DNA of 52,173 nt. It comes from an uncultured Pelagibacteraceae bacterium. GTDB taxonomy: Bacteria > Pseudomonadota > Alphaproteobacteria > Pelagibacterales > Pelagibacteraceae. This document shows positions 42,987 to 51,194 of the stretch, piece after piece. The number at the start of each line of letters is the position of its first letter. The stretch's first letter is position 1. The DNA is taken from contig CACLNK010000003.1 in assembly GCA_902608305.1 (NCBI GenBank), forward strand, positions 1 through 52,173. Reading direction: 5' to 3'. The notes under the pieces were generated by a model. The model was not told where the DNA came from. It ran no database searches and saw nothing but the letters and a program-made list of their open reading frames with translations. A program made the translations under genes and the position numbers.

Positions 42987-44161
42987 TTTTTATAAACTTT
43001 TCCTAAATAATTTTCTAAAAACTTTTTATTTTTTACTAATCTTTTCAAAAAAATATTTCTAAAAAATACAGTTAAAGGGTTAGATAAATGGAAAGCAAAT
43101 TGATTTAATTTTGATCTATTATTAACCATCTTTGTTTTTCTCACCCTATTTTTAAAAAAACTACTTTCTGAATTGTTTTCAATACTTTTAAATAATTCAT
43201 ATGCGCCCTCTATTGATTGAGATGCGCCTTGGGCAAACGAAGGAGGAAACGCAAAAAAAGCATCCCCAATTAAATATATATTATTATTTTGTGATTGATA
43301 AAAATCATCACTTACAAATACTGGAAAAATTTTAATATCTTTTAAATTACTAGTGATTTCATCCTTTATTGGAATTTTACCTAATACTTTTTTTGCGAAA
43401 GATTCGTCATTAAAAAGTGAATAATTTTTTTGTTCTTGAAGAGACAATTTGTATTTCATTATGGCTATATAATTTAAATCTCCATAAGGATTCACTGGAT
43501 AAATCACGGAATGAAAATTAGAACCTAAAAAAATAGAAATATTTTCATTATCTATGCTCTTTATAATACTGGGCCCATTATTTTTTTTGTCCCACATAAG
43601 AGCCTGGATAATAGTTCCTCTAATTGCTAATGTGTCGTTTAATCTTGGTGTGGTTTGATTATTTGAAATAAGACTTTTGCTTTTTGAAAAAACTCCATCA
43701 GAAATAATTAAATAATCACATTCCTTGACTTCATTATTCTCAAAAGAAAGTTTGATTTGTTGATTTTGCTGATCTATCTTTAAAATATTATAGCCAGTTT
43801 TTATTAGATCTTCCAAATCCTTTTTTAAAAAATTAATTAAAGTAGATCTTTTTAAAGTGGTATACTTGCAGTTTTCAGAGTTAAAATCTGAAATACTTAA
43901 TTCACATATTTTTTTTGAGTTATTAATTGAATAAAAATCAATTTTTTCAGGATTAAATTTTTCTAATCCATCTTGCTTATTAAAACCAATTTCATTCAAA
44001 AGTTTGATACTGTTGACTGATAATTGAATTCCATAACCCTCTTCAAGATTAACTGAGTTATTTTTTTCATAGATTGATATTTGATAATTAGGATTTTTTT
44101 TAAATAGATTTGCAATAAATAATCCTGATATCCCTGCCCCAATAATTGCAATTTTTTTCAT
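42983..44161 (-). CDS. FAD-dependent monooxygenase (group A flavin hydroxylase)
   Basis: The 392-residue protein has the class-A flavin monooxygenase fold: FAD-binding 'IIGAGISGLFIANLF' at the N-terminus, the 'DG' motif region 'CDYLIISDGVFSKSK', and the second FAD motif 'IYLIGDAFFAFPPSFAQGASQSIEGAYEL'. The usual Gly-Asp-Ala-Ala-His is changed to Gly-Asp-Ala-Phe-Phe. Members hydroxylate aromatic rings, including ubiquinone precursors (UbiH/UbiF/Coq6-like) and salicylate. I cannot assign the substrate; a ubiquinone role would fit a respiratory organism but is inference. It overlaps mutY by 4 nt and the convergent ccrM stop by 4 nt. Confidence 0.8.
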   Translation of the reverse strand: MKKIAIIGAGISGLFIANLFKKNPNYQISIYEKNNSVNLEEGYGIQLSVNSIKLLNEIGFNKQDGLEKFNPEKIDFYSINNSKKICELSISDFNSENCKYTTLKRSTLINFLKKDLEDLIKTGYNILKIDQQNQQIKLSFENNEVKECDYLIISDGVFSKSKSLISNNQTTPRLNDTLAIRGTIIQALMWDKKNNGPSIIKSIDNENISIFLGSNFHSVIYPVNPYGDLNYIAIMKYKLSLQEQKNYSLFNDESFAKKVLGKIPIKDEITSNLKDIKIFPVFVSDDFYQSQNNNIYLIGDAFFAFPPSFAQGASQSIEGAYELFKSIENNSESSFFKNRVRKTKMVNNRSKLNQFAFHLSNPLTVFFRNIFLKRLVKNKKFLENYLGKVYKN

Positions 44162-45141
44162 TTATTATTTTCTAAATATTTAACAACTTTTTTTGTGAAT
44201 GTCGGTAGCATATAATTATTTAATTTTTTTTGATCAACCCAATAAGAAGAGGGTAATTTTATATTATTTTTTGAATACTGTATCTTAATATTCATATTCA
44301 TATTGGACATTTTAAAATTTAAATTTTCATTAAAATTTTTAGGTTGAAATAATTCTTCCATAGGAAAAATTCTTAAGTTTTTTAAAAAATTAAATTTAGT
44401 GTTTTTGATTAACAAATATCTTTGATCTTTTTTATAAACTTTTAAGATAAAATACTTATTAATATTTTTTTTAGTATTCTTTATTAAATTAAAATCTTTT
44501 TTTCTAAAAGACTTACATTTTTTTGAAATAGGACATTGATTGCATAAAGGATTGCTCGGCTTACAAATTAATGCACCTAACTCCATTAGAGCTTGGGCAT
44601 AATCACTTGATCGTTGAGATAATCCAAATACAGATTTTTTTTCTATAAGATTTTCTTTTTGTATTTCATTTTCCTTTTTTAAATAAAGATATCTTTTTAA
44701 AACTCTTTCTATATTGCCATCCAATGGAATGTATGGTTTATTAAATGCAATAGCTAAAATTGCACTTGCAGTATAATTGCCAATTCCAGGTAATGATTTT
44801 AAATCTTCAAAATTTTCAGGTACTTTTCCTTTAAAATTTTTAATAATAACTTGCGAAGTTTTTTTTAAATTTCTTGCTCTAGAATAATATCCAAGACCTT
44901 CCCAAAGTTTGATTAATTTTTTATTTTGAACTTTTGCAAGCATTTTAAGGTTGGGAATATTTTTTATAAAATTTTTAAAATATGGAATTACAGTAGAAAC
45001 TTGAGTTTGCTGTAACATAAATTCACTTACTAGTGTGTAATACTCTCTTTTATTTTGTGAATAATTACCTCTCCAAGGTAAAGATCTTTTATTATTATCA
45101 TACCAATGCAGAATTTTATTTGTTAATATTCGATTATTCAT
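44158..45141 (-). CDS. mutY: A/G-specific adenine glycosylase MutY
   Basis: MutY excises adenine mispaired with 8-oxoguanine. With the ATG at 45139-45141 the protein has 327 residues. It shows 'LPWRGNYSQNKREYYTLVSEFMLQQTQV' with the catalytic Glu, the helix-hairpin-helix 'LKSLPGIGNYTASAILAIAF' and the catalytic Asp in 'IPLDGNIERVL', and an intact [4Fe-4S] site Cys-x6-Cys-x2-Cys-x5-Cys ('CKPSNPLCNQCPISKKC'). The C-terminal NUDIX-like domain is present but diverged. A longer frame to 45186 would overlap the divergent gene. The start codon directly abuts the start of the DUF721 gene on the other strand. Confidence 0.96.
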   Translation of the reverse strand: MNNRILTNKILHWYDNNKRSLPWRGNYSQNKREYYTLVSEFMLQQTQVSTVIPYFKNFIKNIPNLKMLAKVQNKKLIKLWEGLGYYSRARNLKKTSQVIIKNFKGKVPENFEDLKSLPGIGNYTASAILAIAFNKPYIPLDGNIERVLKRYLYLKKENEIQKENLIEKKSVFGLSQRSSDYAQALMELGALICKPSNPLCNQCPISKKCKSFRKKDFNLIKNTKKNINKYFILKVYKKDQRYLLIKNTKFNFLKNLRIFPMEELFQPKNFNENLNFKMSNMNMNIKIQYSKNNIKLPSSYWVDQKKLNNYMLPTFTKKVVKYLENNK

Positions 45142-45630
45142 ATGCAGTTTAAGAATAATACTAAGCAGAGATATAATTCCATTCAAGGTCTAAGATCTTT
45201 TAAAGACACTTTGCCAAAAAATATTAAAAGAATAATAAAAAAAAAGGGCCATATTTATTCAGAAACTCTAAATAATTGGAAATATATAGTAGGTGATAAA
45301 ATTTTCAAAATTTCGTATCCGAGATCTTTTAAAAATTCAAATAAGTTTGGCGTTAGCACATTGCTTGTAATGGTAAAAAGAGGCAATGAAATTGACTTGG
45401 AATACTCAAAAAAACAAATAATGGACAAAATGAATAGTTACTTTGGGTATACGGTTGTGGAAAAATTAAAATTAGTAAGCTTCGATGATGCTCAAACTAA
45501 ATTTAAAAAATCTGAACTAAAAGAAAGTGATGTGGCAAATAGTAAGCACATAGATAAACTTATTGATATTAAAAATGATAAGATTAAAAAATCATTACTT
45601 GAGTTAAGCAAATTATTTTCGAAAAAATGA
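45142..45630 (+). CDS. DUF721 / DciA-like protein
   Basis: The 162-residue protein matches the DUF721 family, which includes DciA, the replicative-helicase loader of bacteria lacking DnaC. The characteristic part is residues about 25-105: 'IKRIIKKKGHIYSETLNNWKYIVGDKI', then 'GVSTLLVMVKRGNEIDLEY' and 'MNSYFGYTVVEKLKL', an alpha/beta KH-like layout. The C-terminal third is polar and probably disordered. mutY-DUF721-dsbA-smc is a conserved order in alphaproteobacteria. A DciA role is inferred from family; the start is ATG 45142. Confidence 0.78.
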   Translation: MQFKNNTKQRYNSIQGLRSFKDTLPKNIKRIIKKKGHIYSETLNNWKYIVGDKIFKISYPRSFKNSNKFGVSTLLVMVKRGNEIDLEYSKKQIMDKMNSYFGYTVVEKLKLVSFDDAQTKFKKSELKESDVANSKHIDKLIDIKNDKIKKSLLELSKLFSKK

Positions 45631-46208
45631 AAAAAATATTATTTATATTATTTATCTTAATATTGTCTTTTGGACAAAAAATAAATGCCGAAACTATAAA
45701 TCAAATCTATGAAGGGAACATAGATGCAAAAGTAACTATTATTACTTATGAGTCCTTAACATGTGGTCACTGTGCTGATTTTCACAAAAATATATATCCT
45801 GATCTAAAAAAAGAATTTATTGATACTGGATTAGTTAAAATAGAATTTAGGCACTTTCCCTTAGACATGGCAGCATTGAATGCTTCTAAAATTGCCCAGT
45901 GTAAAAATGATGGAAAATCTGATCTACTTCATTTTTTATTTTCAAATCAAAAAAAATGGGTAAAAGGTGAAACTGTTGAAGACGCAAATAAAAATCTAAA
46001 AAAACTTCTTAAAGATGAGAATATTGATGTTGATTTTGATAAATGCATAAGTAACAAAAGTGTTGAGGATTACATCTTAAATAGTCGAATCGAAGCTGTA
46101 AAAAAATTCAAACTAAATGCTACTCCTACGATAATAATTAACAATGAAAAGTTTGATAAAACTCTAAACTTTAAAAATTTAAAAAAATCTATTGAAAAAC
46201 TGATATAA
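45627..46208 (+). CDS. Periplasmic DsbA-family thiol-disulfide protein
   Basis: The 193-residue protein has a signal peptide (hydrophobic residues 4-15, probable cut after 'INA' at residue 21) and a thioredoxin fold with the redox motif Cys46-Gly-His-Cys49 in 'TCGHCADFH'. The cis-proline loop 'NATPTIIINNEKF' lies near residue 170. This is the DsbA/DsbG-like family that makes or isomerises disulfides in exported proteins. The ATG overlaps the DUF721 gene stop by 4 nt, and smc follows 7 nt later; the link to smc is a conserved alphaproteobacterial neighbourhood, not an obvious functional one. Confidence 0.9.
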   Translation: MKKILFILFILILSFGQKINAETINQIYEGNIDAKVTIITYESLTCGHCADFHKNIYPDLKKEFIDTGLVKIEFRHFPLDMAALNASKIAQCKNDGKSDLLHFLFSNQKKWVKGETVEDANKNLKKLLKDENIDVDFDKCISNKSVEDYILNSRIEAVKKFKLNATPTIIINNEKFDKTLNFKNLKKSIEKLI

Positions 46209-46215
46209 GTTTTAA

Positions 46216-48789
46216 ATGGAGTTTAAAAAAATTCAACTAAATGGTTTTAAATCATTTGCTGAAAAAACTGATTTTATTATAGATAATGGCCTTACAGGAA
46301 TTGTTGGGCCAAACGGATGTGGTAAATCTAATATTGTGGAATCTCTCAGATGGTGCATGGGAGAGACTTCTGCAAAAAGTATGAGGGGTTCTGGAATGGA
46401 AGATGTTATTTTTTCCGGAACATCCAATAAGCCTTCAAAAAACATAGCTGAAGTGTCAATTACTTTAAGTAATCCAGATAAAGATGGTCCTTCTCAGTAT
46501 AACAATCAAGATCATATAGAAATAAGAAGAAAAATAGAAAAGGACAAGGGATCTAAATTTTTTATCAACAATAAGGAAGTAAGAGCTAAAGATTCTCAAA
46601 TGTTTTTTGCCGATTTATCTACTGGAGCACACTCACCATCTATAATTAGTCAAGGCCGTATCGGTGCACTTGTAACCGCTAAACCAATAGATCGTAGAGC
46701 TATTTTAGAAGAGGCCGCAGGAATTGCGGGTCTTCATGTCCGAAGACACGAAGCTGAATTAAGATTAGATGCTTCAGAAAATAATTTAAAAAGGGCTGAT
46801 GAGTTAAGAAGACAACAAGAAAAACAATTAGTTAATCTTCAAAAACAAGCTGAAGAAGCAACAAAATACAAGCTTATTTCAGAAGAAATTAAAAAAATTG
46901 AGGCTGGATTATATTATTTAAGACTAAGAGATATTGATAACGAAATTAAACTAGAGAACGAAATAAATAGTGAAGCTGAAGATGAGTTTGGTGGATTTAA
47001 TATACAAATTAATAACTTAGAAAATTTAATAAAAAATGAAACAACAAAAGTCAGCCCATTAAGAGAAAAAAACTTTGAAAATTTATCAAAACTTCAAAGA
47101 TTAAATTTAGAACTAAAAAGTTTAGATGAAGAAAGTGATAGAACAAAAAAAGAAATTGAAAATATTAAAAATTCTCTAAATACTATAGAAGAAGACATTG
47201 ATCGTGAAAAAAGCATTGTTATTGATGCTAAATCTAATGAAAAAAGACTTAAAGAAGAAAAAAATGAACTAATAGAAATCGATTCCAAATACTATGAAAC
47301 TGAAAAAAAATCTAATGAAGATTTGGCAGAAGCTGTAAAAAAATTAAACAACGAACAAAAAATGGTTGAGTCAATCATAAATTTAGTTGGTGGCAAAAAT
47401 TTACAACAAAATATTTTAAAACTAAATGAAATAAAAAAACAATTAATTAATGCTAAAAATTCATTGGAACAACAAAAATTAGATGAAGTTGCTACTATCT
47501 TAGAAAACTCTAAAGTTAACTTAGACGCGTTAATTAAAAATTTTGAAAGTAGTGAAAATAAAAATCAAATTAATGAAATAGGTTTAAAAAATGAAAATAT
47601 CAAAAAGCTCCAAGAAGAATATGCAGACAGTTTTAGTAAAAACCAATCAATCAAAAATGAGTCGATTAAACGAAATGAAAGAATTAAAACAATAGAAACT
47701 GAAGTTGAAAGTTGGATAAACCTTCTAACAAACTCAGAAAAAATGGTTAATGAATTAAATACAAGAAAAAAGAAATCGTTAGAAAAACTCAACAAGCTGG
47801 AAACGGAACCCCAAACTCAAGCAGAAAAAAAAGGACAAATTTCAGAAAATTTAAGATCTTCTGAAATAGAAAAACAAGAAGATGAAGTTGCAATTAATGA
47901 AATCGATAAAAAAATAAGTTCTTTACGCTCTGACTTGTCTTCTACTCAAGAAAAAATGATTCAAGTTAGAGAGAGAAGAGCAAGTTCATTTGCAACGATT
48001 GACGGATTAAAGCAAAGAAGGAATGATTTGTTAGAAAGAATAAATGCTGAATTAAACTTAAATGAAAATAATCTTCTTGAATTTTCAGATTTAGAAAAAT
48101 CAGAAAGCTTACCTGACTCTATTGAACAAGAAGAATTATTAGATGAAAAAAAGAGACAAAGAGAAAAACTTGGATCTGTAAATTTACGTGCTGACGAAGA
48201 AACTGGTAAATATAAATTAGAAATTAAAAAAATGGAACAAGATAGACAGGATTTGGTAACAGCAATAATTAAGTTGAAAGAAAGTATTAAAGAACTTAAT
48301 CAAAAAGGACGTGAAAGGCTTTTAGAAGCTTTTGAGAAAGTTAACCGTAAATTTAATGAAGTTTACACAAAATTATTTAATGGTGGAAATGCTAAACTTG
48401 AATTAGTGGATTCTGACGACCCACTTGAAGCTGGCTTAGAATTATTGGTTAGTCCGCCTGGTAAAAGATTACAATCAATCACTTTGCTTTCTGGTGGTGA
48501 ACAAGCTTTAACAGCTTTATCTTTAGTCTTTGCAGTTTTTTTAACTAATCCTTCTCCAATTTGTGTATTAGATGAGGTAGATGCTCCATTAGATGATGCT
48601 AATGTAACAAGATTTTGTAATCTCTTAGACGAACTGACAAAAATTACGAACACTCGATTTATTATCGTTACTCATCATGCTTTAACAATGTCTAAAATGA
48701 ATAAACTTTATGGTGTAACCATGCCAGAAAAAGGTATTAGTCAGCTAGTAGCTGTCGATCTACAAAAGGCAGAAACTATGGTAGCTTAA
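46216..48789 (+). CDS. smc: Chromosome segregation ATPase SMC, short and apparently hinge-less
   Basis: SMC organises and segregates the chromosome. The N-terminal head carries Walker A 'GPNGCGKSNI' at residues 31-40 and the alphaproteobacterial 'EAAGIAGLHVRRHEAELRLDA'. The C-terminal head has the ABC signature 'LSGGEQALTAL' from residue 758 and Walker B Asp786-Glu787 in 'ICVLDEVDAPLDDA'. The chain is only 857 residues, against roughly 1150 for usual bacterial SMC. Between the two coiled-coil arms (about residues 380-500), where the hinge should be, I see only charged helical sequence with a short 'VGGKNLQQ' break. The frame is intact and uninterrupted, so this is not a broken gene. Confidence 0.93.
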   Translation: MEFKKIQLNGFKSFAEKTDFIIDNGLTGIVGPNGCGKSNIVESLRWCMGETSAKSMRGSGMEDVIFSGTSNKPSKNIAEVSITLSNPDKDGPSQYNNQDHIEIRRKIEKDKGSKFFINNKEVRAKDSQMFFADLSTGAHSPSIISQGRIGALVTAKPIDRRAILEEAAGIAGLHVRRHEAELRLDASENNLKRADELRRQQEKQLVNLQKQAEEATKYKLISEEIKKIEAGLYYLRLRDIDNEIKLENEINSEAEDEFGGFNIQINNLENLIKNETTKVSPLREKNFENLSKLQRLNLELKSLDEESDRTKKEIENIKNSLNTIEEDIDREKSIVIDAKSNEKRLKEEKNELIEIDSKYYETEKKSNEDLAEAVKKLNNEQKMVESIINLVGGKNLQQNILKLNEIKKQLINAKNSLEQQKLDEVATILENSKVNLDALIKNFESSENKNQINEIGLKNENIKKLQEEYADSFSKNQSIKNESIKRNERIKTIETEVESWINLLTNSEKMVNELNTRKKKSLEKLNKLETEPQTQAEKKGQISENLRSSEIEKQEDEVAINEIDKKISSLRSDLSSTQEKMIQVRERRASSFATIDGLKQRRNDLLERINAELNLNENNLLEFSDLEKSESLPDSIEQEELLDEKKRQREKLGSVNLRADEETGKYKLEIKKMEQDRQDLVTAIIKLKESIKELNQKGRERLLEAFEKVNRKFNEVYTKLFNGGNAKLELVDSDDPLEAGLELLVSPPGKRLQSITLLSGGEQALTALSLVFAVFLTNPSPICVLDEVDAPLDDANVTRFCNLLDELTKITNTRFIIVTHHALTMSKMNKLYGVTMPEKGISQLVAVDLQKAETMVA

Positions 48790-48795
48790 ATTTGG

Positions 48796-49077
48796 ATGTT
48801 GAAAGATCAGTTCAAAGCTCGCTTGGAGATTGCAAAAAATAAGATATTAAAAAAAAACAAGGATTCAAAACAATCATCATCATCAAATATAGGCGTTGCC
48901 TTTAAATTAAGTACAGAAATGGTCGCTGCTGTCGTTGTAGGCACAATTATTGGGTTTATTTTAGACAATTGGTTTGGTACTAAGCCATGGTTAATATTAA
49001 TATTTTTTTTTGTAGGAGTGGTCGCTGGAATTCTTAATGTGATTAGGTCTGCAAAGAATATGCAAAGTAAAGAATAG
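48796..49077 (+). CDS. atpI: ATP synthase protein I (AtpI-like)
   Basis: A 93-residue protein with a charged N-terminus (residues 1-30) and two hydrophobic helices ('LSTEMVAAVVVGTIIGFILDNWFG' and 'PWLILIFFFVGVVAGILNVI') separated by a short turn, as in the AtpI/AtpQ family. It is thought to help c-ring assembly or Mg2+ supply. It is the first gene of the F0 cluster atpI-B-E-F'-F. Start is ATG, only 6 nt after smc and 5 nt before atpB, so there is no room for a promoter on either side. Confidence 0.9.
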   Translation: MLKDQFKARLEIAKNKILKKNKDSKQSSSSNIGVAFKLSTEMVAAVVVGTIIGFILDNWFGTKPWLILIFFFVGVVAGILNVIRSAKNMQSKE

Positions 49078-49082
49078 AAAAA

Positions 49083-49817
49083 ATGGCAACAAATCCTATG
49101 CACCAATTCAACGTTTATAGAATTGGACCTGAAATCAAACTTGGTGAAATTGATATATCTTTCACAAACGCAAGCTTATTTATGGTTGTTAGTTCTTTAG
49201 CTATATTAATTTTATTTAATATTGGAAGCAAAAAAAATTATTTAATACCAAATAAAATTCAATTGCTTGCAGAACTTAGCTATAGTTTTATATCAAAAAT
49301 GATTAGTGATACCGCAGGCAGTAAGGCCAAACCTTATTTTGCGTTTATTTTTTCTATCTTTATGTTTGTTTTGTTTTGCAACATGTTTGGCATGATGCCG
49401 TATTCATTTACTGTAACTAGTCATATTATTGTAACTTTTGTTTTAGCGACATTTATTTTTATTGGAGTTACAATTATTGGATTTATTAAACATGGCATTG
49501 GTTATTTAAAATTATTTGTACCTAGTGGTGTCCCCTTAGTTTTAATGCCACTTATAGTTATAATAGAAATCATTTCTTACTTAAGTAGACCTATTAGTTT
49601 ATCGGTTAGACTTTTTGCCAACATGATGGCAGGTCATACTATGATGAAAGTTTTCGGAGGCTTTGTAATAAGTCTCGGAATAGTTGGTGGATGGCTTCCA
49701 CTGAGTTTTTCAGTTGCTTTAACTGGTTTGGAGATATTAGTTGCTTTTCTTCAAGCTTATGTTTTTGCAATTTTAACCTGCATCTATTTAAATGATGCAT
49801 TAAATTTACACCATTAA
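49083..49817 (+). CDS. atpB: ATP synthase F0 subunit a
   Basis: Subunit a forms the proton half-channels against the c-ring. The 244-residue membrane protein has 'NPMHQFNVYRIGPEIKLG' at the N-terminus, five to six hydrophobic segments, and the essential arginine in 'RPISLSVRLFANMMAGH'. 'LVAFLQAYVFAILTCIYLNDAL' closes it, as in alphaproteobacterial and mitochondrial ATP6. It sits between atpI and atpE with short gaps. Confidence 0.97.
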   Translation: MATNPMHQFNVYRIGPEIKLGEIDISFTNASLFMVVSSLAILILFNIGSKKNYLIPNKIQLLAELSYSFISKMISDTAGSKAKPYFAFIFSIFMFVLFCNMFGMMPYSFTVTSHIIVTFVLATFIFIGVTIIGFIKHGIGYLKLFVPSGVPLVLMPLIVIIEIISYLSRPISLSVRLFANMMAGHTMMKVFGGFVISLGIVGGWLPLSFSVALTGLEILVAFLQAYVFAILTCIYLNDALNLHH

Positions 49818-49820
49818 AAC

Positions 49821-49827
49821 AAGGAGG
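49821..49827 (+). promoter_or_regulatory. Strong Shine-Dalgarno site of atpE
   Basis: AAGGAGG lies 5 nt before the ATG of atpE. It is one of the few near-perfect ribosome-binding sites I see in this window, and fits the need for many copies of subunit c per complex. Confidence 0.75.
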
Positions 49828-49832
49828 ATATA

Positions 49833-50060
49833 ATGGAACTAGAAGCGGCAAAAATGATAGGAGCAGGCTTGGCAGCTATTGCTCTTGCAGGCGCAGGTGT
49901 TGGAATTGGTATTATTTTCGGTAATTACCTTTCTGGAGCAATGAGAAATCCATCAGCTGCTCAAAAACAATTTCCAAATTTACTTTTAGGCTTTGCTTTA
50001 GCAGAGGCAACAGGTTTATTTGGTTTAGTTGTTGCATTAATTATATTATTTGCATTTTAA
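49833..50060 (+). CDS. atpE: ATP synthase F0 subunit c
   Basis: Subunit c forms the rotating proton ring. The 75-residue protein is two membrane helices joined by the polar loop 'RNPSAAQKQFP'. The proton-carrying carboxylate is the Glu in 'FALAEATGLF' of helix 2. Helix 1 has the glycine-rich 'GAGVGIGIIFG'; the glutamine of sodium-type c subunits is replaced by Ile, so proton coupling is expected. The sequence closely resembles mitochondrial ATP9. A strong Shine-Dalgarno site precedes the ATG. Confidence 0.97.
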   Translation: MELEAAKMIGAGLAAIALAGAGVGIGIIFGNYLSGAMRNPSAAQKQFPNLLLGFALAEATGLFGLVVALIILFAF

Positions 50061-50065
50061 TATTG

Positions 50066-50653
50066 ATGGCAAATAGAATTAACTTTTATTTAATTTTATT
50101 CAGCTTCCTTTTTTATAAGGAAGCTTTTGCCTCAAATGAAGGTATGCCTCAATTAAATCCCGAGTTTTGGATCTCCCAAATTTTTTGGCTTACATTGGTA
50201 TTTGGAACTCTATATGTATTACTTTCCAAGTTTATTCTTCCTAAAATAAGTAATAATTTGGAAACACGAAAATCACAAATAGTAGAAAACATTGGGGCTG
50301 CAGAAAAACAAAGAGAAGAGAGTGATCAAAAAATAAAAGATTATGAAAATATAATTAATGAAGCTAAAATTGAAGCCAAAAATATATTTAATCAAGCTCG
50401 AGAAAAAATTTCAAAAGATATAAATAATAAGAAAGAAAGCTTAAAAAAAGAAATTGATGAAGAAATCAAAAAAGCTGAGGCTGAAATACTAGATCTTAAA
50501 AATAAATCACCTGAAAAAATAAATAAAATTGCAATAGAAACTTCTGCTGATTTAATTAAGCAAATTATTGGAACTGAAGTTAATAGTAGCAATATTTCTG
50601 CAATAGTCGAAGACATTTCAAAAAAAAATGAGGAGAAATATTATGGTAATTGA
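50066..50653 (+). CDS. ATP synthase F0 subunit b'
   Basis: One of two b-type stator subunits. The 195-residue protein has an N-terminal hydrophobic leader ('FYLILFSFLFYKEAFAS', possibly a cleaved signal), a short segment 'NEGMPQLNPEFWISQIFWL' typical of alphaproteobacterial b', one membrane helix, then a long charged coiled coil reaching toward F1. I chose ATG 50066; the TTG immediately before it is in frame. The end overlaps the next b gene by 11 nt. Confidence 0.92.
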   Translation: MANRINFYLILFSFLFYKEAFASNEGMPQLNPEFWISQIFWLTLVFGTLYVLLSKFILPKISNNLETRKSQIVENIGAAEKQREESDQKIKDYENIINEAKIEAKNIFNQAREKISKDINNKKESLKKEIDEEIKKAEAEILDLKNKSPEKINKIAIETSADLIKQIIGTEVNSSNISAIVEDISKKNEEKYYGN

Positions 50654-51140
50654 TGCTACTTTTTGGGTGGGAGTTTCTTTTATACTTTTTTTTGCTGGAC
50701 TAATTTACTTAAAAGTTCCCCAAAAAATAAATGAAATTTTAAATAATCTAATTACTAATATAAAAAATGAAATAATTGAAAGTGAAAAATTAAGAGCTGA
50801 AGCTAAAACTCTTTTGGAAAGTTCACAAATTAAATTGGAAAGTGCTCAAAAAGAGAGTAAAAAAATCATTAATCAAGCGAAAAAAGAAAGTGAAAATTTA
50901 ATAATCGAGATGAATGATAAATTTCATAAATCTTCAGAAATTAAAAAAAACCTTGCAAAAAATAAAATCTCCCAAATGAAAGAATCGGCGCTTAAAGAAA
51001 TTAAAGATATTTCAATTAGATTAGCAGTAAACTCTGTAAAAAAAATAATTTCTAATTCAATTGATAAATCTAAATTAGATAATCTTTTTGAAAAAAATTT
51101 AGAAGAATCAAAAATAGCATTAAAAAAAATTAATTCCTAA
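50643..51140 (+). CDS. atpF: ATP synthase F0 subunit b
   Basis: The second b-type stator subunit, 165 residues: a single N-terminal membrane helix ('DATFWVGVSFILFFAGLIYL') and a long charged helix that forms the peripheral stalk with b'. The start is the ATG at 50643, preceded by a good GAGGAG site at 50629-50634; an upstream ATG at 50628 would put that site inside the gene. Separate b and b' genes and the absence of F1 genes here match the split atp operons of alphaproteobacteria. Confidence 0.93.
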   Translation: MVIDATFWVGVSFILFFAGLIYLKVPQKINEILNNLITNIKNEIIESEKLRAEAKTLLESSQIKLESAQKESKKIINQAKKESENLIIEMNDKFHKSSEIKKNLAKNKISQMKESALKEIKDISIRLAVNSVKKIISNSIDKSKLDNLFEKNLEESKIALKKINS

Positions 51141-51194
51141 ATTAATTAACATTAAACTTACAATTCTTTAAAAATAATTGTAAATTTTAAAAAG

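Noticed and set aside
46216..48789. smc as a frameshifted or internally deleted pseudogene
   Set aside because: The frame is continuous, both heads are intact, and the surrounding operon is tightly packed, consistent with a functional short protein.
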